Position numbers and translations under genes: made by a program. Below the pieces are notes generated by a model. It made no database searches. It was not told the origin of the DNA and saw nothing but the letters and a program-made list of their open reading frames with translations. This document shows positions 30,999-41,610 of a stretch of DNA of 64,000 nt, piece after piece (the stretch's first letter is position 1; each line of letters starts with the position of its first letter). The stretch is from an uncultured Rhodospirillaceae bacterium (GTDB taxonomy: Bacteria > Pseudomonadota > Alphaproteobacteria > Azospirillales > Azospirillaceae): positions 11,331-75,330 of the forward strand of contig CALBDS010000063.1 in the NCBI GenBank assembly GCA_937927415.1, read 5' to 3'.

Positions 30999-33077
30999 AT
31001 GCCGCGTTCCCATCCACTCGACCGTTACCGCAATATCGGCATCATGGCGCACATCGATGCCGGTAAAACGACGACGACCGAGCGGATTCTGTACTACACC
31101 GGCAAGTCCTATCGCATGGGCGAGGTGCACGAAGGCACCACGGTCATGGATTGGATGGAGCAGGAGCAGGAACGCGGCATCACCATCACATCGGCGGCGA
31201 CGACGTGTTTCTGGCGGGATCATCGCATCAACATCATCGACACGCCCGGGCATGTGGATTTCACCATCGAGGTGGAACGCTCGCTCCGGGTGCTTGATGG
31301 TGCCGTTGCGATTTTCGATTCGGTTGCGGGCGTCGAGCCTCAGACCGAGACCGTGTGGCGGCAGGCGGACAAGTACCGCGTGCCGCGCATGTGTTTTGTG
31401 AACAAGATGGACCGTGTCGGCGCGGATTTCTTCCGCACCGTTGACATGATCCGCGACCGGCTGGGCATCGCCCCGCTGGTGCTTCAGCTGCCCATCGGCA
31501 GCGAACAGAATTTTGCCGGCGTCGTCGATCTCGTGGAGAACCGCGCGATCGTCTGGAAGGAAGAGACGCTGGGGGCCGAGTTCGTCACCACCGAGATTCC
31601 CGACTCGATGAAGGAAGCCGCCGCCCATTGGCGCGGCAAGCTCATCGAAGCCGCGGTGGAGATGGATGAGGCGGCCACCGACGTTTTCCTGGAGAACGGC
31701 GCCCCGCCGGATGCGGATGCCCTGAAGGCGTTGATCCGCAAGGGCACCATCGGATTCCGTTTCGTCCCCGTCCTGTGCGGTGCGGCGTTCCGCAACAAGG
31801 GCGTTCAGCCCATGCTGGATGCCGTGGTGGACTATCTGCCGTCGCCGCTGGACATCGGTCCGGTTGCCGGCCACACGCCCGACGGCCAGCCGGCCGAGCG
31901 CCCCGCCGACGACGCGGCTCCTTTCGCCGGTCTGGCCTTCAAGGTGATGACCGATCCGGTTGCCGGCACCCTGACGTTCGTTCGCGTCTATTCCGGCCAT
32001 ATCGCGGCCGGGGACCATGTGTTGAACGCGGGCAAGGGGCAGGGCGAGCGGCTGGGGCGGATGCTGTTGATGCACGCCAACACCCGCGAGGAGATCCGCG
32101 AGGCGTTTGCCGGCGACATCGTGGCCTTTGCCTCGCTGCAGAACACCGTGACCGGCGATACCCTGTGCGCGCCCGAGTCGCCCATCGTGCTGGAGCGCAT
32201 GGAATTCCCGGAGCCGGTGATCGAAATCGCCGTCGAGCCGCGGACCCAGGCCGATCACGACCGCATGGCCCAGGCGCTGCAAAAGCTGGCGCAGGAGGAT
32301 CCCTCCTTCCGCGTGGCCGTCAACCCGGAAACCGGGCAGACGGTCATCAAGGGCATGGGGGAGCTGCACCTCGAGGTCATCGTTGACCGCATGAAGCGCG
32401 AGTTCAAGGTGGAGGCCGACGTCGGCGCGCCGCAGGTGGCGTACCGCGAGACCGTCACCAGCCGCGCCGAGATCGACCACACCCACCGCAAGCAGACCGG
32501 CGGCGTGGGGCAGTTCGCCCGGGTCGTGCTGGCGTTCAAGCCGCTGGCGCCGGGGGAGGGCTTCCGCTTCGTCAACCGTCTGGCCGGTGACGCCCAGGTG
32601 GCGAAGGAATTCGTCACCGGCGTGCGCGCCGGCCTGGAGGCGGCGGTGAACGGCGGTGTTGTCGCGGGCTTCCCCGTCATCGATCTGCAGGTCGATCTGG
32701 CGGACGCGGAAACCCACGATGTGGATTCCTCCGCCCTGGCCTTCGACCTTGCGGCGCGCACGGCGTTCCGCGAGGGCATGGCCAAGGCGGCTCCGGTGCT
32801 TCTCGAACCGATCATGCGGGTCGAGGTGCTGACTCCGGAGGAGTATCTGGGCGACCTTATCGGCGATCTGAACAGCCGCCGGGGTCAGATCAACGGCATG
32901 GACCGGCGGGGCAACGCCCAGGTCATCACCGCCGCCGTGCCGCTGGCCGCTATGTTCGGGTACGTCAACAGCCTGCGCTCCATGAGCCAGGGACGCGCCC
33001 AGTACAGCATGCAGTTCGACCACTATGAGCCGGTGCCGCAGGCCATCGCTGATGCCATTCGGGCGAAGATGGCCTGA
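30999..33077 (+). CDS. fusA: Translation elongation factor G
   Basis: GTPase that drives ribosome translocation and, with RRF, recycling. The 692-residue protein has the P-loop AHIDAGKT at 17-24, RGITITSAATT, DTPGHVDFT and NKMDRVG, followed by domains II-V with the conserved GMGELHLEV. It lies 27 bp after rpsG and 35 bp before the second tuf. Confidence 0.99.
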   Translation: MPRSHPLDRYRNIGIMAHIDAGKTTTTERILYYTGKSYRMGEVHEGTTVMDWMEQEQERGITITSAATTCFWRDHRINIIDTPGHVDFTIEVERSLRVLDGAVAIFDSVAGVEPQTETVWRQADKYRVPRMCFVNKMDRVGADFFRTVDMIRDRLGIAPLVLQLPIGSEQNFAGVVDLVENRAIVWKEETLGAEFVTTEIPDSMKEAAAHWRGKLIEAAVEMDEAATDVFLENGAPPDADALKALIRKGTIGFRFVPVLCGAAFRNKGVQPMLDAVVDYLPSPLDIGPVAGHTPDGQPAERPADDAAPFAGLAFKVMTDPVAGTLTFVRVYSGHIAAGDHVLNAGKGQGERLGRMLLMHANTREEIREAFAGDIVAFASLQNTVTGDTLCAPESPIVLERMEFPEPVIEIAVEPRTQADHDRMAQALQKLAQEDPSFRVAVNPETGQTVIKGMGELHLEVIVDRMKREFKVEADVGAPQVAYRETVTSRAEIDHTHRKQTGGVGQFARVVLAFKPLAPGEGFRFVNRLAGDAQVAKEFVTGVRAGLEAAVNGGVVAGFPVIDLQVDLADAETHDVDSSALAFDLAARTAFREGMAKAAPVLLEPIMRVEVLTPEEYLGDLIGDLNSRRGQINGMDRRGNAQVITAAVPLAAMFGYVNSLRSMSQGRAQYSMQFDHYEPVPQAIADAIRAKMA

Positions 33078-33112
33078 TTGACCGCAAGAATCGGGAAAAA
33101 CGGAGAGTAGTT

Positions 33113-34303
<1,191 letters not shown>

Positions 34304-34319
34304 TGGTATAAGCCCGCTC

Positions 34320-34349
34320 CTGGCGCCGGGGTGTCTGCCCCGGCGCCAG
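34320..34349 (+). promoter_or_regulatory. 12-bp hairpin in the rpsJ leader
   Basis: CTGGCGCCGGGG at 34320-34331 pairs exactly with CCCCGGCGCCAG at 34338-34349 around a 6-nt loop. It begins right after the S10 promoter. Only a weak TTT follows, so it may be a partial tuf terminator, an attenuator or an mRNA 5' stabiliser. Confidence 0.6.
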
Positions 34350-34372
34350 CGCGTTTAAGGAACCGAACCGCC

Positions 34373-34681
<309 letters not shown>

Positions 34682-34744
34682 AGTTGTTTTCGGGTAAGGG
34701 ACCTCTCCGATAGTGGCGGATGTCCCTGGTCAGGAGATAGAAGT

Positions 34745-35452
34745 ATGCGATCCGGTTTGATCGCGCAGAAACTCGGCATGACCCGCATCTTCACCGATGA
34801 GGGCGAGCATGTGCCGGTGACTGTGCTGAAAGTTGACGGCTGCCAGGTCGTCGCCGTGCGCACCGAAGAAACCGACGGCTACACCGCGGTCCAGATTGGC
34901 GCCGGCACCATCAAGGTGAAGAACGTCACCCAGCCGCTGCGCGGGCATTTTGCCAAGGCGCGCGTGGAACCCAAGCGCAAGGTTGTCGAGTTCCGAGTCG
35001 ATGCCGACGCGCTGATCGAGGTCGGTGCCGAGTTGTCGGTGGCCCATTTCGTTCCCGGCCAGTTCGTGGACGTGACCGGGACCTCGATCGGTAAGGGCTT
35101 CGCCGGCGGCATGAAGCGTTGGAACTTCGGCGGTCTGCGTGCGTCGCACGGCGTGTCGGTGTCCCACCGTTCGCATGGTTCGACGGGTAACCGCCAGGAT
35201 CCCGGCAAGGTCTTCAAGAACAAGAAGATGGCCGGCCATCTCGGTGACGAGAAGGTCACGGTTCAGAATCTGAAGGTCGTCTCGGTGGACGAGGCGCGCG
35301 GCATCATCCTGGTCAAGGGTGCCGTCCCCGGCGCCGAAGGTGGCTGGGTGAAGATCCGCGACGCTGTGAAGAAGAAGCAGGAAGGCCTGCCGTTCCCGGC
35401 CGCCATCAAGGCGCAGCCGGCGGCCGAGTCTCCCGCCGAGTCGCAGGAGTAA
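34745..35452 (+). CDS. rplC: 50S ribosomal protein L3
   Basis: Early-assembly protein near the peptidyl-transferase centre, 235 residues. GLIAQKLGMTRIFTD at the start, the loop ASHGVSVSHRSHGSTGNRQDP (the glutamine is a methylation site in E. coli), and a C-terminal extension of about 25 residues rich in Ala, Glu and Pro. GTCAGGAGA precedes the ATG. Confidence 0.99.
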   Translation: MRSGLIAQKLGMTRIFTDEGEHVPVTVLKVDGCQVVAVRTEETDGYTAVQIGAGTIKVKNVTQPLRGHFAKARVEPKRKVVEFRVDADALIEVGAELSVAHFVPGQFVDVTGTSIGKGFAGGMKRWNFGGLRASHGVSVSHRSHGSTGNRQDPGKVFKNKKMAGHLGDEKVTVQNLKVVSVDEARGIILVKGAVPGAEGGWVKIRDAVKKKQEGLPFPAAIKAQPAAESPAESQE

Positions 35453-35458
35453 GTCCCA

Positions 35459-36079
35459 ATGAAGGCGACCATTAAGAATCTGAGCAACGAAGCCGTCGGC
35501 GAGATCGAGCTGTCCGACGCGATCTTCGGTCTCCCGGTTCGCACCGACATCCTGCACCGCATGGTCAACTGGCAGCTGGCCAAGCGCCGTGCCGGCACGC
35601 ACAAGACCAAGGGCATCAGCGAAATCAGCGGCTCCACCAAGAAGCCGTACCGCCAGAAGGGGACCGGCCGCGCCCGTCAGGGTTCGATCCGTTCGCCCCA
35701 GTTCCGCGGCGGTGCGACGATCTTCGGGCCGGTGGTGCGCAGCCACGAGCACGACCTGACCAAGAAGGTTCGCAAGCTCGCCCTGAAGACGGCCCTGTCC
35801 TCCAAGGCCGCCGACGGCAAGCTGATCGTTCTGGAAGCGGCGGCGGTCGATTCGCACAAGACCAAGGAACTGGCGGCCCGTTTTGCCACGATGGGCCTGA
35901 CGTCGGTGCTCATCATCGACGGCGCCAACCTGGACGAAAACTTCGTCCGCGCTTCGCGCAACATCCCGCTGGTGGATGTGCTGCCGGAGCAGGGCGCCAA
36001 CGTCTATGACATTTTGCGCCGCGACACGCTGGTTCTCACCCGCAACGCGGTCGAGCAGCTGGAGGCTCGTCTGAAATGA
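35459..36079 (+). CDS. rplD: 50S ribosomal protein L4
   Basis: Lines the peptide exit tunnel; in E. coli it also represses the S10 operon. The 206-residue protein contains the tunnel loop KKPYRQKGTGRARQGSIRSP and GGATIFGP. Its last four bases overlap the rplW start (ATGA). Confidence 0.99.
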   Translation: MKATIKNLSNEAVGEIELSDAIFGLPVRTDILHRMVNWQLAKRRAGTHKTKGISEISGSTKKPYRQKGTGRARQGSIRSPQFRGGATIFGPVVRSHEHDLTKKVRKLALKTALSSKAADGKLIVLEAAAVDSHKTKELAARFATMGLTSVLIIDGANLDENFVRASRNIPLVDVLPEQGANVYDILRRDTLVLTRNAVEQLEARLK

Positions 36080-36393
36080 GCAAGCAGTCGAAACCTGCGG
36101 TGAGCCGCGAGCGGATGTATGACCTGATCGTCGCTCCCGTCATCACCGAGAAGTCGACCTTGGGTTCGGAGCACAACCAGGTCACCTTCCGCGTCCCCCT
36201 CTCGGCCACCAAGCCGGAGATCAAGGCGGCGGTCGAGGGTCTCTTCAACGTCAAGGTGAAGGCGGTCAACACCCTGATCGCCAAGGGCAAGACGAAGCGT
36301 TTTCGCGGTGTCGTCGGCTATCGCTCGGACGTGAAGAAGGCGGTTGTGACGCTCGCCGAGGGTCACAAGATCGACGTGACCACGGGCATCTGA
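36076..36393 (+). CDS. rplW: 50S ribosomal protein L23
   Basis: Tunnel-exit protein that docks SRP and trigger factor, 105 residues. APVITEKST near the N-terminus and FNVKVKAVNTLIAKGKTKRF are typical. It overlaps rplD by 4 bp, pointing to translational coupling. Confidence 0.99.
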   Translation: MSKQSKPAVSRERMYDLIVAPVITEKSTLGSEHNQVTFRVPLSATKPEIKAAVEGLFNVKVKAVNTLIAKGKTKRFRGVVGYRSDVKKAVVTLAEGHKIDVTTGI

Positions 36394-36409
36394 GCGGGAG
36401 TGTGATCCG

Positions 36410-37234
36410 ATGGCATTGAAGCAATTCCGGCCGATTACCCCGTCCCTGCGCCAGCTGGTCATCGTTGACCGCTCGGAGCTGTGGAAGGGCAAGCCGGTCA
36501 AGGCTCTGACCGAAGGTCTGAGCAAGAGCGGCGGCCGCAACAACACCGGCCGCATCACCGCCCGTCGTATGGGTGGCGGTCACAAGCGCGTCTATCGTCT
36601 GGTGGATTTCAAGCGCCGCAAGTTCGGCGTTCCGGCCACTGTCGAGCGGATCGAATACGATCCGAACCGCACCGCCTTCATCGCGCTGATCAAGTACGCC
36701 GACAGCACGCTCTCCTACATCCTGGCTCCGCAGCGCCTCAAGGTGGGCGATGTGGTCGTCGCGGGTGAAAAGGTGGACGTGAAGCCCGGCAACGCGATGC
36801 TGCTGAAGAACATCCCCGTCGGCACCATCGTCCACAATGTGGAGCTGAAGGCCGGCAAGGGTGGTCAGATCGCCCGCTCCGCCGGCACGTACCTGCAGCT
36901 GGTGGGCCGCGACAGCGGTTATGCCCAGCTGAAGCTGCCCTCGGGCGAGCTGCGGATGGTGCGTGGTGAGTGCATGGCGACCATCGGTGCCGTGTCGAAC
37001 CCCGACCAGCTCAACATCAACCTGGGTAAGGCCGGTCGCGCCCGGTGGCTGGGGCATCGTCCCGCCGTCCGCGGTGTCGCCATGAACCCGATCGACCACC
37101 CGCACGGTGGTGGTGAAGGCCGGACCTCGGGTGGCCGTCATCCCGTCACGCCCTGGGGCAAGCCGACCAAGGGTAAGAAGACGCGCAGCAACAAGAAGAC
37201 GAACGGACTCATCATCCGTCGTCGCACGAAGTAA
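36410..37234 (+). CDS. rplB: 50S ribosomal protein L2
   Basis: Core protein needed for subunit joining and peptidyl-transferase activity, 274 residues. It has RRMGGGHKRVYRLVDFKR and the C-terminal GVAMNPIDHPHGGGEGRTSGG with the essential histidine region. Lies 16 bp after rplW and 12 bp before rpsS. Confidence 0.99.
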   Translation: MALKQFRPITPSLRQLVIVDRSELWKGKPVKALTEGLSKSGGRNNTGRITARRMGGGHKRVYRLVDFKRRKFGVPATVERIEYDPNRTAFIALIKYADSTLSYILAPQRLKVGDVVVAGEKVDVKPGNAMLLKNIPVGTIVHNVELKAGKGGQIARSAGTYLQLVGRDSGYAQLKLPSGELRMVRGECMATIGAVSNPDQLNINLGKAGRARWLGHRPAVRGVAMNPIDHPHGGGEGRTSGGRHPVTPWGKPTKGKKTRSNKKTNGLIIRRRTK

Positions 37235-37246
37235 GGAGGCCGGACC

Positions 37247-37525
37247 GTGGCGCGTTCCGTTTGGAAGGGTCCGTTCGTTGACGGCTATCTGCTCAAGAAA
37301 GCCGACAAGTCGCGGGCCAGCGGCCGTAACGAGATCATCAAGATCTGGTCCCGGCGTTCGACCATCCTGCCGCAGTTCGTGGGTCTCACGTTCGGCGTCT
37401 ACAATGGCCACAAGTATCTGCCGGTCCTGGTGACCGAGCACATGATCGGCCATAAGTTCGGCGAGTTCGCTCCGACGCGCACCTTCTATGGTCACGCGGC
37501 GGACAAGAAGGCGAAGAGGAAGTAA
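37247..37525 (+). CDS. rpsS: 30S ribosomal protein S19
   Basis: Head protein of the small subunit, 92 residues, starting at GTG 37247 with AAGGAGG upstream. MARSVWKGPFVDGYLLKK and ITHKFGEFAPTR-type residues (IGHKFGEFAPTRTF) fit the family exactly. Confidence 0.99.
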   Translation: MARSVWKGPFVDGYLLKKADKSRASGRNEIIKIWSRRSTILPQFVGLTFGVYNGHKYLPVLVTEHMIGHKFGEFAPTRTFYGHAADKKAKRK

Positions 37526-37528
37526 GCC

Positions 37529-37921
37529 ATGGGCAAGCCCTCCAACCCCAGCCGGATCGCGGTGAACGAGGCGATTGCCTCGTCGCCCATGATCCGCACC
37601 AGCCCGCGCAAGCTGAACCTCGTCGCCCAGCTGATCCGCAACAAGGACGCCTCGCGCGCCCTGGCAGATCTGACGTTCTCGAAGCGCCGTATTTCGGGTG
37701 AGGTCAAGAAGGTTCTCCAGGCGGCGATCGCCAACGCGGAGAACAATCATCAGCTCGACGTGGACCGTCTGTACGTCGCCATCGCGACCGTCGGCCGCGC
37801 CATGGTGATGAAGCGTTTCCACGCCCGTGCGCGCGGCCGTGGCGCTCGGGTCGAGAAGCCGTTCTCCAACCTGACGATCATCGTGCGCGAGCGCGAAGAA
37901 GCCGCCGAAGGGGCCGAGTAA
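37529..37921 (+). CDS. rplV: 50S ribosomal protein L22
   Basis: Tunnel protein, 130 residues. IRTSPRKLNLVAQLIR near the start and the beta-hairpin loop VGRAMVMKRFHARARGRGAR that reaches the tunnel are intact, as in macrolide-sensitive forms. It is 3 bp after rpsS and 1 bp before rpsC. Confidence 0.99.
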   Translation: MGKPSNPSRIAVNEAIASSPMIRTSPRKLNLVAQLIRNKDASRALADLTFSKRRISGEVKKVLQAAIANAENNHQLDVDRLYVAIATVGRAMVMKRFHARARGRGARVEKPFSNLTIIVREREEAAEGAE

Positions 37922-37922
37922 G

Positions 37923-38693
37923 ATGGGTCAGAAAGTCAATCCGATCGGGCTGCGCGTCGGCATCAACCGCACGTGGGACAGCCGCTGGTTCGCGGGCAAG
38001 GATTATGCCGGCCTGCTGCACCAGGATCTGAAGCTGCGTGAATTCCTGCAGAAGCGTCTGGCCCAGGCCGGCTGCTCGCGCGTGGTGATTGAGCGTCCCG
38101 CCAAGAAGGCGCGCGTCACCATCCACTCCGCCCGTCCCGGCGTGGTGATCGGCAAGAAGGGCGCCGACATCGAAAAGCTGCGGGTCGAACTGGCCCGGAT
38201 GACCGGCAGCGAGGTCAGCCTGAACATCGTCGAAATCCGCAAGCCGGAAATCGACGCCAAGCTGATCGCCGAGAACATCGCCAGCCAGCTGGAACGCCGT
38301 GTGGCCTTCCGCCGCGCCATGAAGCGCGCGGTGCAGTCGGCCATGCGTCTGGGCGCTCTGGGCATCCGGATCAACTGCTCCGGCCGTCTGGGCGGTGCGG
38401 AAATCGCCCGTATGGAGTGGTACCGCGAAGGCCGCGTGCCGCTGCATACCCTGCGCGCCGACATCGATTACGGTGTGGGCACGGCCAAGACCACCTATGG
38501 CACCTGCGGTGTCAAGGTGTGGGTGTTCAAGGGCGAGATCATGGCCCACGACCCGATGGCCCAGGACAAGCGCATGGCCGGCGATGCGGTGAACACGGAC
38601 GGCGAACAGCCGCAGCGCCGTGAACGCCGTGACCGCGACCGCGATCACGACCGTGGCGGCCGCGAGCGCCGCGAGCGCGCTGAGCGCGAGTGA
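37923..38693 (+). CDS. rpsC: 30S ribosomal protein S3 with a long charged C-terminal tail
   Basis: S3 lines the mRNA entry site. Residues 1-215 are standard: GQKVNPIGLRVGINR, the KH motif VVIGKKGADIEKL, and YGTCGVKVWVFKGE. The last 30 or so residues are an Arg/Asp/Glu repeat-like tail (RRERRDRDRDHDRGGRERR) longer than in E. coli; such tails vary widely. The total is 256 residues. Confidence 0.98.
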   Translation: MGQKVNPIGLRVGINRTWDSRWFAGKDYAGLLHQDLKLREFLQKRLAQAGCSRVVIERPAKKARVTIHSARPGVVIGKKGADIEKLRVELARMTGSEVSLNIVEIRKPEIDAKLIAENIASQLERRVAFRRAMKRAVQSAMRLGALGIRINCSGRLGGAEIARMEWYREGRVPLHTLRADIDYGVGTAKTTYGTCGVKVWVFKGEIMAHDPMAQDKRMAGDAVNTDGEQPQRRERRDRDRDHDRGGRERRERAERE

Positions 38694-38705
38694 GGGGTTT
38701 GACCG

Positions 38706-39134
38706 ATGCTTTCTCCGAAGCGTACGAAATACCGTAAGGCCCACAAGGGCCGGATCAAGGGCAACGCCAAGGGCGGCACCCAGCTGAACTTCGGCGCCTA
38801 CGGCCTGAAGGCCCTGGAGCCGGAACGGATCACGGCGCGTCAGATCGAAGCGGCCCGCCGCACGATCACCCGCCACATCCGCCGTCAGGGCCGCGTGTGG
38901 ATCCGCATTTTCCCGGATCTGCCCGTCTCCCAGAAGCCGGCCGAAGTCCGCATGGGTTCCGGTAAGGGTTCGCCCGAATACTGGGCGGCCCGCGTGGCCC
39001 CCGGCCGTATCATGTTCGAGCTGGACGGTGTGCCCTACGAACTCGCCAAGCGCGCGTTCGAACTGGCCGCCGCCAAGCTGCCGATCAAGACCAAGTTCGT
39101 GACCCGCCTCGGCGGTGAAGAGGTGGCGGCATGA
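38706..39134 (+). CDS. rplP: 50S ribosomal protein L16
   Basis: Binds near the A-site tRNA elbow, 142 residues. MLSPKRTKYRKAHKGRIKG, RIFPDLPVSQKPAEVRMGSG and the C-terminal KFVTRLGGEEVAA are seen. Its end overlaps the rpmC start by 4 bp (ATGA). Confidence 0.99.
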   Translation: MLSPKRTKYRKAHKGRIKGNAKGGTQLNFGAYGLKALEPERITARQIEAARRTITRHIRRQGRVWIRIFPDLPVSQKPAEVRMGSGKGSPEYWAARVAPGRIMFELDGVPYELAKRAFELAAAKLPIKTKFVTRLGGEEVAA

Positions 39135-39337
39135 AGACCGAAGACATCCGCTCCAAGAGCCCGGACGAGCTGAACGATCAGCTCCTCCAGCTCAAGAAGG
39201 AACAGCTGAACCTGCGCTTCCAGAAGGCCTCCGGCCAGCTGGAAAACACCGCGCGGGTCGGTGCCGTGCGTCGCGACATCGCGCGCATCAAGACGATCCT
39301 CGGCGAGCGCGCCCGCGCCGCCGTGGCCTCGAAGTAA
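39131..39337 (+). CDS. rpmC: 50S ribosomal protein L29
   Basis: Small protein at the tunnel exit, 68 residues, two helices. LNDQLLQLKKEQLNLRFQKA and ARVGAVRRDIARIKTIL match the family. Translationally coupled to rplP. Confidence 0.98.
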   Translation: MKTEDIRSKSPDELNDQLLQLKKEQLNLRFQKASGQLENTARVGAVRRDIARIKTILGERARAAVASK

Positions 39338-39349
39338 GGAGGGCGATCG

Positions 39350-39604
39350 ATGCCTCGCCGCGTTCTGCAGGGCACGGTGGTCAGCGACAAGTGCGACAAG
39401 ACGGTGATCGTTCTTGTCGAGCGTCGTGTGATGCACCCCGTCTACAAGAAGTTTATCCGTCAGTCGAAAAAGTACGCCGCCCACGACGAAGGTAATGCGT
39501 TCAAGGTGGGTGATAGTGTACAGATCATCGAGTGCCGCCCGCTGTCCAAGCGCAAGCGCTGGATGGTCGTGACGGAGTCCGCCGCCACTGGCGGCGCCGC
39601 CTGA
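39350..39604 (+). CDS. rpsQ: 30S ribosomal protein S17
   Basis: Early 16S rRNA binder, 84 residues. MPRRVLQGTVVSDKCDKTVIV and HPVYKKFIRQSKKYAAHDE are diagnostic. AAGGAGGGCGATCG precedes the ATG. Confidence 0.99.
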   Translation: MPRRVLQGTVVSDKCDKTVIVLVERRVMHPVYKKFIRQSKKYAAHDEGNAFKVGDSVQIIECRPLSKRKRWMVVTESAATGGAA

Positions 39605-39622
39605 TAGAGAAAGGTACCAACC

Positions 39623-39991
39623 ATGATCCAGATGCAAACCAACCTGGAAGTCGCCGACAACAGCGGGGCGCGCCGGGTGCAGTGCATCAAGGTGCTTGGC
39701 GGGTCGAAGCGGAAGGTTGCCTCGGTGGGCGACATCATTGTCGTCTCCGTGAAGGAAGCCATTCCGAAAGGCCGCGTCAAGAAAGGTGACGTGCACCGTG
39801 CCGTCATCGTCCGCACCGCCAAGGAACTGCGTCGTGAAGACGGCTCCGCGATCCGGTTCGACCGGAACGCCGCCGTTCTGATCAACAAGCAGGGCGAGCC
39901 GATCGGCACCCGTATCTTCGGGCCGGTCACCCGTGAACTGCGCGCCAAGAAGTTCATGAAGATCATCTCGCTGGCGCCGGAGGTGCTGTGA
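39623..39991 (+). CDS. rplN: 50S ribosomal protein L14
   Basis: Intersubunit bridge protein, 122 residues. MIQMQTNLEVADNSGARRVQ and FGPVTRELRAKKFMKIISLAPEVL are the expected ends. Its TGA overlaps the rplX ATG by one base (TGATG). Confidence 0.99.
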   Translation: MIQMQTNLEVADNSGARRVQCIKVLGGSKRKVASVGDIIVVSVKEAIPKGRVKKGDVHRAVIVRTAKELRREDGSAIRFDRNAAVLINKQGEPIGTRIFGPVTRELRAKKFMKIISLAPEVL

Positions 39992-40308
39992 TGGCGTTCA
40001 AGGTTAAGACCAAGGACAAGGTCGTCGTCCTGACCGGCAAGGACAAGGGCAAGACCGGCGAAGTCCTGAAGGTTTTCCCCAAGGAAAACCGCGTCGTGGT
40101 GCAGGGCGTCAACGTCGTGAAGAAGCACACCCGTGCCTCGGCCCGCTCGGAAGGCGGTATCGTCGAGGTCGAGGCGCCGATCCACGCGTCGAATGTCGCC
40201 CACATCGATCCGAAGGACAGCAAGCCGACCCGCGTCGGCTTCAAGGTTCTCGAGGATGGCCGCAAGGTGCGTGTCGCCAAGCGGTCCGGCGAGATCATTG
40301 ATCGGTAA
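39991..40308 (+). CDS. rplX: 50S ribosomal protein L24
   Basis: Assembly initiator of the large subunit, 105 residues. KTKDKVVVLTGKDKGKTGEV is the KOW motif. ATG 39991 is chosen; a GTG three bases earlier is also in frame. Confidence 0.98.
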   Translation: MAFKVKTKDKVVVLTGKDKGKTGEVLKVFPKENRVVVQGVNVVKKHTRASARSEGGIVEVEAPIHASNVAHIDPKDSKPTRVGFKVLEDGRKVRVAKRSGEIIDR

Positions 40309-40319
40309 GGACCGGACCA

Positions 40320-40862
40320 ATGGCTGCACGTCTCAAAGACCTTTATGACTCCAAGATCCGCGCCGCGCTGAAGGAAGAGTTCGGTTACACGAACGATTTC
40401 CAGGTGCCGGTTCTTGAGAAGATCGTCATCAACATGGGCGTCGGCGAAGCCGTCGGCGACTCCAAGAAGATCCAGCTGGCGGCTGGCGAACTCCAGGCGA
40501 TTTCCGGTCAGAAGCCGGTGATCACCCGTTCGCGCAAGTCCATCGCCCAGTTCAAGCTGCGCGAAGGCATGGCCATCGGGTGCAAGGTCACGCTGCGCCG
40601 TGACCGCATGTACGAATTCCTGGACCGTCTTGTCACCATCGCCCTGCCGCGCGTGCGCGACTTCCGCGGCATCCCGGGGAACAGCTTCGACGGCCGTGGC
40701 AACTATGCCATGGGCGTGAAGGAGCAGATCATTTTCCCGGAAATCGATTACGACAAGATCGATCAGATCCGTGGCATGGACATCATTTTCGTGACGTCCG
40801 CGGAGACCGACAAGGAAGCCAAGGCTCTCCTGAAGGCCTTCCAGATGCCGTTCGTGAACTGA
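40320..40862 (+). CDS. rplE: 50S ribosomal protein L5
   Basis: Binds 5S rRNA in the central protuberance, 180 residues. KIVINMGVGEAVGDSKK, SIAQFKLREGMAIGCKVTLR and GVKEQIIFPEIDYDKID are typical. Confidence 0.99.
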   Translation: MAARLKDLYDSKIRAALKEEFGYTNDFQVPVLEKIVINMGVGEAVGDSKKIQLAAGELQAISGQKPVITRSRKSIAQFKLREGMAIGCKVTLRRDRMYEFLDRLVTIALPRVRDFRGIPGNSFDGRGNYAMGVKEQIIFPEIDYDKIDQIRGMDIIFVTSAETDKEAKALLKAFQMPFVN

Positions 40863-40882
40863 TCGGGCAGGAGCAAGAACCC

Positions 40883-41188
40883 ATGGCCAAGACCAGCTCC
40901 GTCGAAAAGAACAAGCGGCGGATGAAGATGGCAAAGCAGTTCGCGAACAAGCGCGCGAAGCTCAAGTCCATCGCCAAAGATCCCTCGGTGTCGCCGGAAG
41001 ACCAGTTCGCTGCCCGCCTTAAGCTGGCCGAACTGCCGCGCAATTCGTCGAAGACCCGTATCCGGAACCGGTGTGAACTGACCGGCCGTCCGCGGGCCTT
41101 TTATCGTAAGTTTAAGCTGTCGCGCATCGCGCTGCGGGAACTGGCCTCGACCGGCCAGATCCCCGGCATGGTGAAGTCGAGCTGGTAA
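40883..41188 (+). CDS. rpsN: 30S ribosomal protein S14 (zinc-free form)
   Basis: Late-assembly head protein. The 101-residue length and the lack of the CxxC pairs place it in the zinc-independent class. RNRCELTGRPRAFYRKFKLSR and the C-terminal GMVKSSW are diagnostic. Confidence 0.99.
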   Translation: MAKTSSVEKNKRRMKMAKQFANKRAKLKSIAKDPSVSPEDQFAARLKLAELPRNSSKTRIRNRCELTGRPRAFYRKFKLSRIALRELASTGQIPGMVKSSW

Positions 41189-41201
41189 GGAGGACCGCAA
41201 G

Positions 41202-41600
41202 ATGGCTTTGAGCGATCCCCTCGGCGATATGCTGACCCGCATCCGCAACGGACAGCGGGCACGTATGGCGTCCGTGGAAAGCCCGGCTTCCAAGCTGCGC
41301 ACCACCGTCCTGGAAGTCCTCAAGCGCGAAGGCTACATCCGTGGCTATTCCGAAGAGGAAGTGCGTCCGGGTATCCGCAATCTGAAGATCGAGCTGAAGT
41401 ACCACGAAGGCGAACCTGTGATTAAGCAGATCGCCCGTGTGTCGAAGCCCGGCCGCCGCGTCTACTCCAAGATCGCCGATCTGCCCCGTATCTATAACGG
41501 TCTCGGCATCGCGATCCTGTCCACGCCGCGCGGCGTGATGTCCGACAACGAGGCCCGCACCGCCAACGTCGGCGGTGAGGTTCTCTGCCGCGTCTTCTAA
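41202..41600 (+). CDS. rpsH: 30S ribosomal protein S8
   Basis: Central-domain 16S rRNA binder, 132 residues; in E. coli it represses the spc operon. DPLGDMLTRIRNGQRA and the C-terminal STPRGVMSDNEARTANVGGE are present. AAGGAGG lies upstream. Confidence 0.99.
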   Translation: MALSDPLGDMLTRIRNGQRARMASVESPASKLRTTVLEVLKREGYIRGYSEEEVRPGIRNLKIELKYHEGEPVIKQIARVSKPGRRVYSKIADLPRIYNGLGIAILSTPRGVMSDNEARTANVGGEVLCRVF

Positions 41601-41610
41601 GGAGAGCGCG